From positions 1 to 7,850 of the forward strand of contig JBEKAR010000076.1 in NCBI GenBank assembly GCA_050015815.1: DNA of 7,850 nt, in the 5' to 3' direction. Origin of the DNA: JAJRAL01 sp050015815 (lineage in GTDB: Archaea; Thermoplasmatota; Thermoplasmata; Methanomassiliicoccales; UBA472). The translations under genes and the position numbers were made by a program. The first letter of the stretch is position 1, and the number at the start of each line of letters is the position of its first letter. The notes below the pieces were generated by a model that searched no databases, was not told the DNA's origin, and was given only the letters and a program-made list of their open reading frames with translations. This document shows, one piece after another, positions 6,374 through 7,850 of the stretch.

Positions 6374-6403
6374 TCGAATCTCGACCCGGTTGCTCCGATT
6401 CGA
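6374..6403. repeat. Inverted repeat in the peroxiredoxin promoter region, candidate operator
   Basis: TCGAATC at 6374-6380 is exactly repeated in inverse as GATTCGA at 6397-6403, with 16 bases between. It covers the predicted peroxiredoxin transcription start near 6390, where a repressor would act. Seven-base arms can occur by chance, so the assignment is tentative. Confidence 0.3.
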
Positions 6404-6410
6404 GACGGCA

Positions 6411-6421
6411 TTATTTAAGAA
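6411..6421. promoter_or_regulatory. Shared AT-rich promoter element between peroxiredoxin and alkylation repair genes
   Basis: TTATTTAAGAA is the only AT-rich block in the gap. On the minus strand it reads TTCTTAAATAA, a good archaeal TATA match, predicting a peroxiredoxin start near 6390 and a leader of about 33 nt. On the plus strand TTTAAG can serve as a weaker TATA with a start near 6441, giving about 35 nt before the ATG at 6476. One element, or two overlapping ones, may therefore drive both genes. Confidence 0.5.
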
Positions 6422-6463
6422 TTGGCAAGCATCTCCAAAATCCTGACCGGGGACGCTTTGGCC

Positions 6464-6469
6464 GAGAGG
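6464..6469 (+). promoter_or_regulatory. Shine-Dalgarno-like site for the alkylation repair gene
   Basis: GAGAGG directly abuts the ATG at 6470 and is six bases before the ATG at 6476. Normal spacing favours the second ATG, so I start the protein at MPLTCEE. Confidence 0.45.
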
Positions 6470-6475
6470 ATGCGC

Positions 6476-7201
6476 ATGCCACTCACCTGCGAAGAGATCA
6501 TGGGAATCATGGAGTCGAAGCGAAGCCAAGCCAACGTCGAGGGCATGGCGCGCTTCGGCATCAGAAGCGAGAAGGTCCTCGGGCTGAGAATGCCTGATCT
6601 GACGGCGATCGCGAAGAGAGTGGGCAAGGACCATATAATCGCGCAGGAGCTCTGGGCCACAGGCATCTACGACGCAAGGATCCTTGCCGCCTTGGTCGAT
6701 GAGCCAGGGAAGGTCACGAGGCCGCAGATGGAGAAGTGGGCGCTCGACTTCGACAACTGGGGCGTCTGCGACTGCGCCTGCTTGCATCTCTTCGACAAGA
6801 CCCCGCACGCCTGGGAGGTCGTGCCTGACTGGTGTGAGAGGGAGGAGGAGTTCGTACGCCGTGCCGGGTTCGCGATGATCGCCTCGCTCTCCAGCCACGA
6901 CAGGACGGCGGCCGACGATCGTTTCAATGGACTGCTACCGCTGATCCGCGAGGCGTCAGTGGATGAGCGGCCGATGGTCAGGAAGGCGATCAACTGGGCC
7001 TTGAGACAGATCGGCAAGAGGAACATCGCGCTCAACCGAGCCGCCATCATCGAGGCAAGGACGATCAAAGGGTTGCCGTCAAAGACCGCCATGTGGATCG
7101 CCTCGGACGCGCTGCGGGAGCTAGAAGGAGAGAAGGTGCAGACCCGGTTGAAGGAGAGGGCGGAGAACGGCAAACTCCTCCCTGTCAGGCCGAAGCGCTG
7201 A
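6476..7201 (+). CDS. DNA alkylation repair protein, AlkD-like HEAT-repeat family
   Basis: Family knowledge: AlkD-type glycosylases remove bulky or positively charged alkylated bases such as 3-methyladenine and 7-methylguanine without flipping them, using a superhelix of HEAT-like repeats. The 241-residue product shows the family signature: NVEGMARFGI (20-29), AQELWATGIYDARILAALVDEP (56-77), then DFDNWGVCD (91-99), whose Trp95 and Asp99 match the AlkD Trp-x3-Asp active pair. The Arg pair at 128-129 (FVRRAGFAM) and Trp174 in INWALRQIGKRN (172-183) fit the other DNA-contacting positions. A Cys cluster at 98-102 (CDCAC) is unusual in look. The frame is open back to a TTG at 6422, but that lies at the promoter. 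ATG 6476 is preceded by GAGAGG with six-base spacing; ATG 6470 is the alternative. It is followed closely by the PEBP gene. Confidence 0.9.
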   Translation: MPLTCEEIMGIMESKRSQANVEGMARFGIRSEKVLGLRMPDLTAIAKRVGKDHIIAQELWATGIYDARILAALVDEPGKVTRPQMEKWALDFDNWGVCDCACLHLFDKTPHAWEVVPDWCEREEEFVRRAGFAMIASLSSHDRTAADDRFNGLLPLIREASVDERPMVRKAINWALRQIGKRNIALNRAAIIEARTIKGLPSKTAMWIASDALRELEGEKVQTRLKERAENGKLLPVRPKR

Positions 7202-7207
7202 TACGTC

Positions 7208-7690
7208 GTGCGAGCGAATCGTTCATCGGCGATCATTACGGAAGAGCTCGGCGTCAGACTCGGTTTCGATGTTTTCCCGATGAAGCACACCTGCAGTGGC
7301 GAAGACGTGTCTCCGGCCGTCAAGGTCGAGGGAGCGAGGGGCGTTTCGATGGCGGCCATACTCGACGATCCGGACGCACCCATGGGCACTTTCGTCCACT
7401 GGGTGATCTGGAACATAAGGCCGATAGGCGACTTGCCGGAGAACCTCCCGAAATCCGCCGTCGTCAAAGGCAAGATCAGCGCAGTCCATGGCAGCAACAG
7501 TTTCGGCCGCATTGGCTATTCGGGGCCGTGCCCCCCGAAGGGTTCGCCCCATCGCTACTTCCTCAAATTGTACGTCCTGGACGCCGACCTGAACCTTCCA
7601 CCTGGCTCGACCAAGGAAGAGCTTCTTGAGGCGATGAAAGGGCACGTGATCCAGTCTGGAGAGGCGATGGCCCGGTTCTCGAGGAAGTGA
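7208..7690 (+). CDS. PEBP family protein (YbhB/YbcL type)
   Basis: This is a 160-residue cytoplasmic protein of the phosphatidylethanolamine-binding / Raf-kinase-inhibitor-like family. The anion-binding pocket motifs are intact: HTCSGEDVSP (27-36), DDPDAP (53-58), HW at 64-65, GYSGPCPP (103-110) and HRYFLKLYVLD (115-125). Family knowledge: the prokaryotic members are widespread but their ligand and role are poorly known. The start is a GTG at 7208, 6 nt after the upstream stop. No good Shine-Dalgarno site is visible, and conserved sequence begins only near residue 15, so the exact start is less certain than the identity. The close spacing suggests co-transcription with the alkylation repair gene, but a functional link is not evident. 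Confidence 0.92.
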   Translation: MRANRSSAIITEELGVRLGFDVFPMKHTCSGEDVSPAVKVEGARGVSMAAILDDPDAPMGTFVHWVIWNIRPIGDLPENLPKSAVVKGKISAVHGSNSFGRIGYSGPCPPKGSPHRYFLKLYVLDADLNLPPGSTKEELLEAMKGHVIQSGEAMARFSRK

Positions 7691-7716
7691 CCCGACCGAA
7701 GGGCTAAAGACCGACA

Positions 7717-7724
7717 GAGGAGGT
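7717..7724 (+). promoter_or_regulatory. Shine-Dalgarno site for the EF-Tu-like gene
   Basis: GAGGAGGT lies ten bases before the ATG at 7735 and supports that start. No clear TATA element is visible in the 44 nt gap after the PEBP gene, so this gene may be read from the upstream promoter. Confidence 0.55.
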
Positions 7725-7734
7725 TCAAGACTCG

Positions 7735-7850
7735 ATGCCCAATCTAACTGTGGCGGTGGTCGGCCCCATCGGATTCTCGAAGGACCTGGGGAAGAAGGGA
7801 ACTTCTAGCGATATCACGCTCTACGACGTGAAGAGGGGTCAGGACACAGT
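7735..7850 (+). CDS. EF-Tu/SelB-like translation factor homologue with non-canonical P-loop (partial, runs off right edge)
   Basis: Only the first 38 residues are visible. They begin NLTVAVVGPIGFSKDLGKKG and continue TSSDITLYDVKRGQDT. The hydrophobic strand plus VVG at the P-loop position, then LGKKGTSSDITLY, resembles the start of EF-Tu/SelB-type GTPases (strand, P-loop, then a GTxxDxTxY-like stretch). The GKS/T of the P-loop is absent: GPIGFSKD stands where GxxxxGK(S/T) is expected. I recall an archaeal family, common in methanogens and annotated as EF-Tu domain protein or EF-Tu/IF-2/RF-3 family, that begins this way. The assignment rests on that memory and on a short stretch, so the rest of the gene is needed. 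GTP binding may be weakened or lost. Confidence 0.55.
   Translation, partial: MPNLTVAVVGPIGFSKDLGKKGTSSDITLYDVKRGQDT

Noticed and set aside
5713..6597. Plus-strand frame of 294 codons across the peroxiredoxin
   Set aside because: It is antisense to a complete peroxiredoxin with all catalytic cysteines, and runs through the divergent promoter into another gene.
6667..7512. Minus-strand frame of 281 codons opposite the alkylation repair and PEBP genes
   Set aside because: Both genes on the plus strand have intact family motifs. The antisense product is Ser/Leu/Pro-rich without recognisable structure.
1..7850. CRISPR array, tRNA/rRNA, insertion sequence or attachment site
   Set aside because: I saw no evenly spaced direct repeats, cloverleaf-like segment, transposase or long terminal inverted repeats on either strand.

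Overview
This 7.85 kb window is GC-rich, gene-dense DNA that reads as archaeal, probably euryarchaeal. No 16S or other decisive marker is present, so this is an inference. The support is: TATA-like elements about 25-45 nt upstream of start codons instead of bacterial -35/-10 pairs; Shine-Dalgarno sequences of the GGAGGTGA type; a peroxiredoxin of the archaeal three-cysteine class; and, at the right edge, the start of an EF-Tu-like protein of a kind I recall mainly from methanogens and related archaea.

Layout. (1) 1-435: no intact gene. The minus strand holds what looks like the decayed C-terminal end of a protein, broken by a frameshift, directly after the homoserine dehydrogenase stop. (2) 436-1467, minus: homoserine dehydrogenase (threonine/methionine pathway). 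(3) 1468-1633: a divergent promoter region. (4) 1634-5645, plus: a tightly packed five-gene operon with overlaps or gaps of 21 nt at most. It encodes a small helical protein, a stomatin/prohibitin-like SPFH protein with three C-terminal zinc ribbons, two membrane proteins with N-terminal TFIIB-type zinc ribbons, and a soluble zinc-ribbon protein. (5) 5646-5688: a short convergent gap with a hairpin and T-rich tract ending the peroxiredoxin transcript. (6) 5689-6357, minus: peroxiredoxin. (7) 6358-6475: a divergent promoter region with one AT-rich element usable in both directions. (8) 6476-7690, plus: an AlkD-family DNA alkylation repair protein followed 6 nt later by a PEBP (YbhB/YbcL) protein. 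(9) 7735 to the right edge: the start of an EF-Tu/SelB-like protein whose P-loop lacks the usual GKS/T.

How it fits together. The five-gene operon is the most interesting part. It combines an SPFH/zinc-ribbon scaffold with YdjG-like zinc-ribbon membrane proteins, which resembles the partner genes of PspA in the Bacillus subtilis pspA-ydjGHI membrane-stress operon, but no PspA or TPM-domain gene is visible here. A membrane-associated complex is a reasonable hypothesis, not something the sequence proves. The peroxiredoxin and the alkylation repair gene, transcribed divergently from a shared region, form a plausible oxidative/alkylation damage pair.
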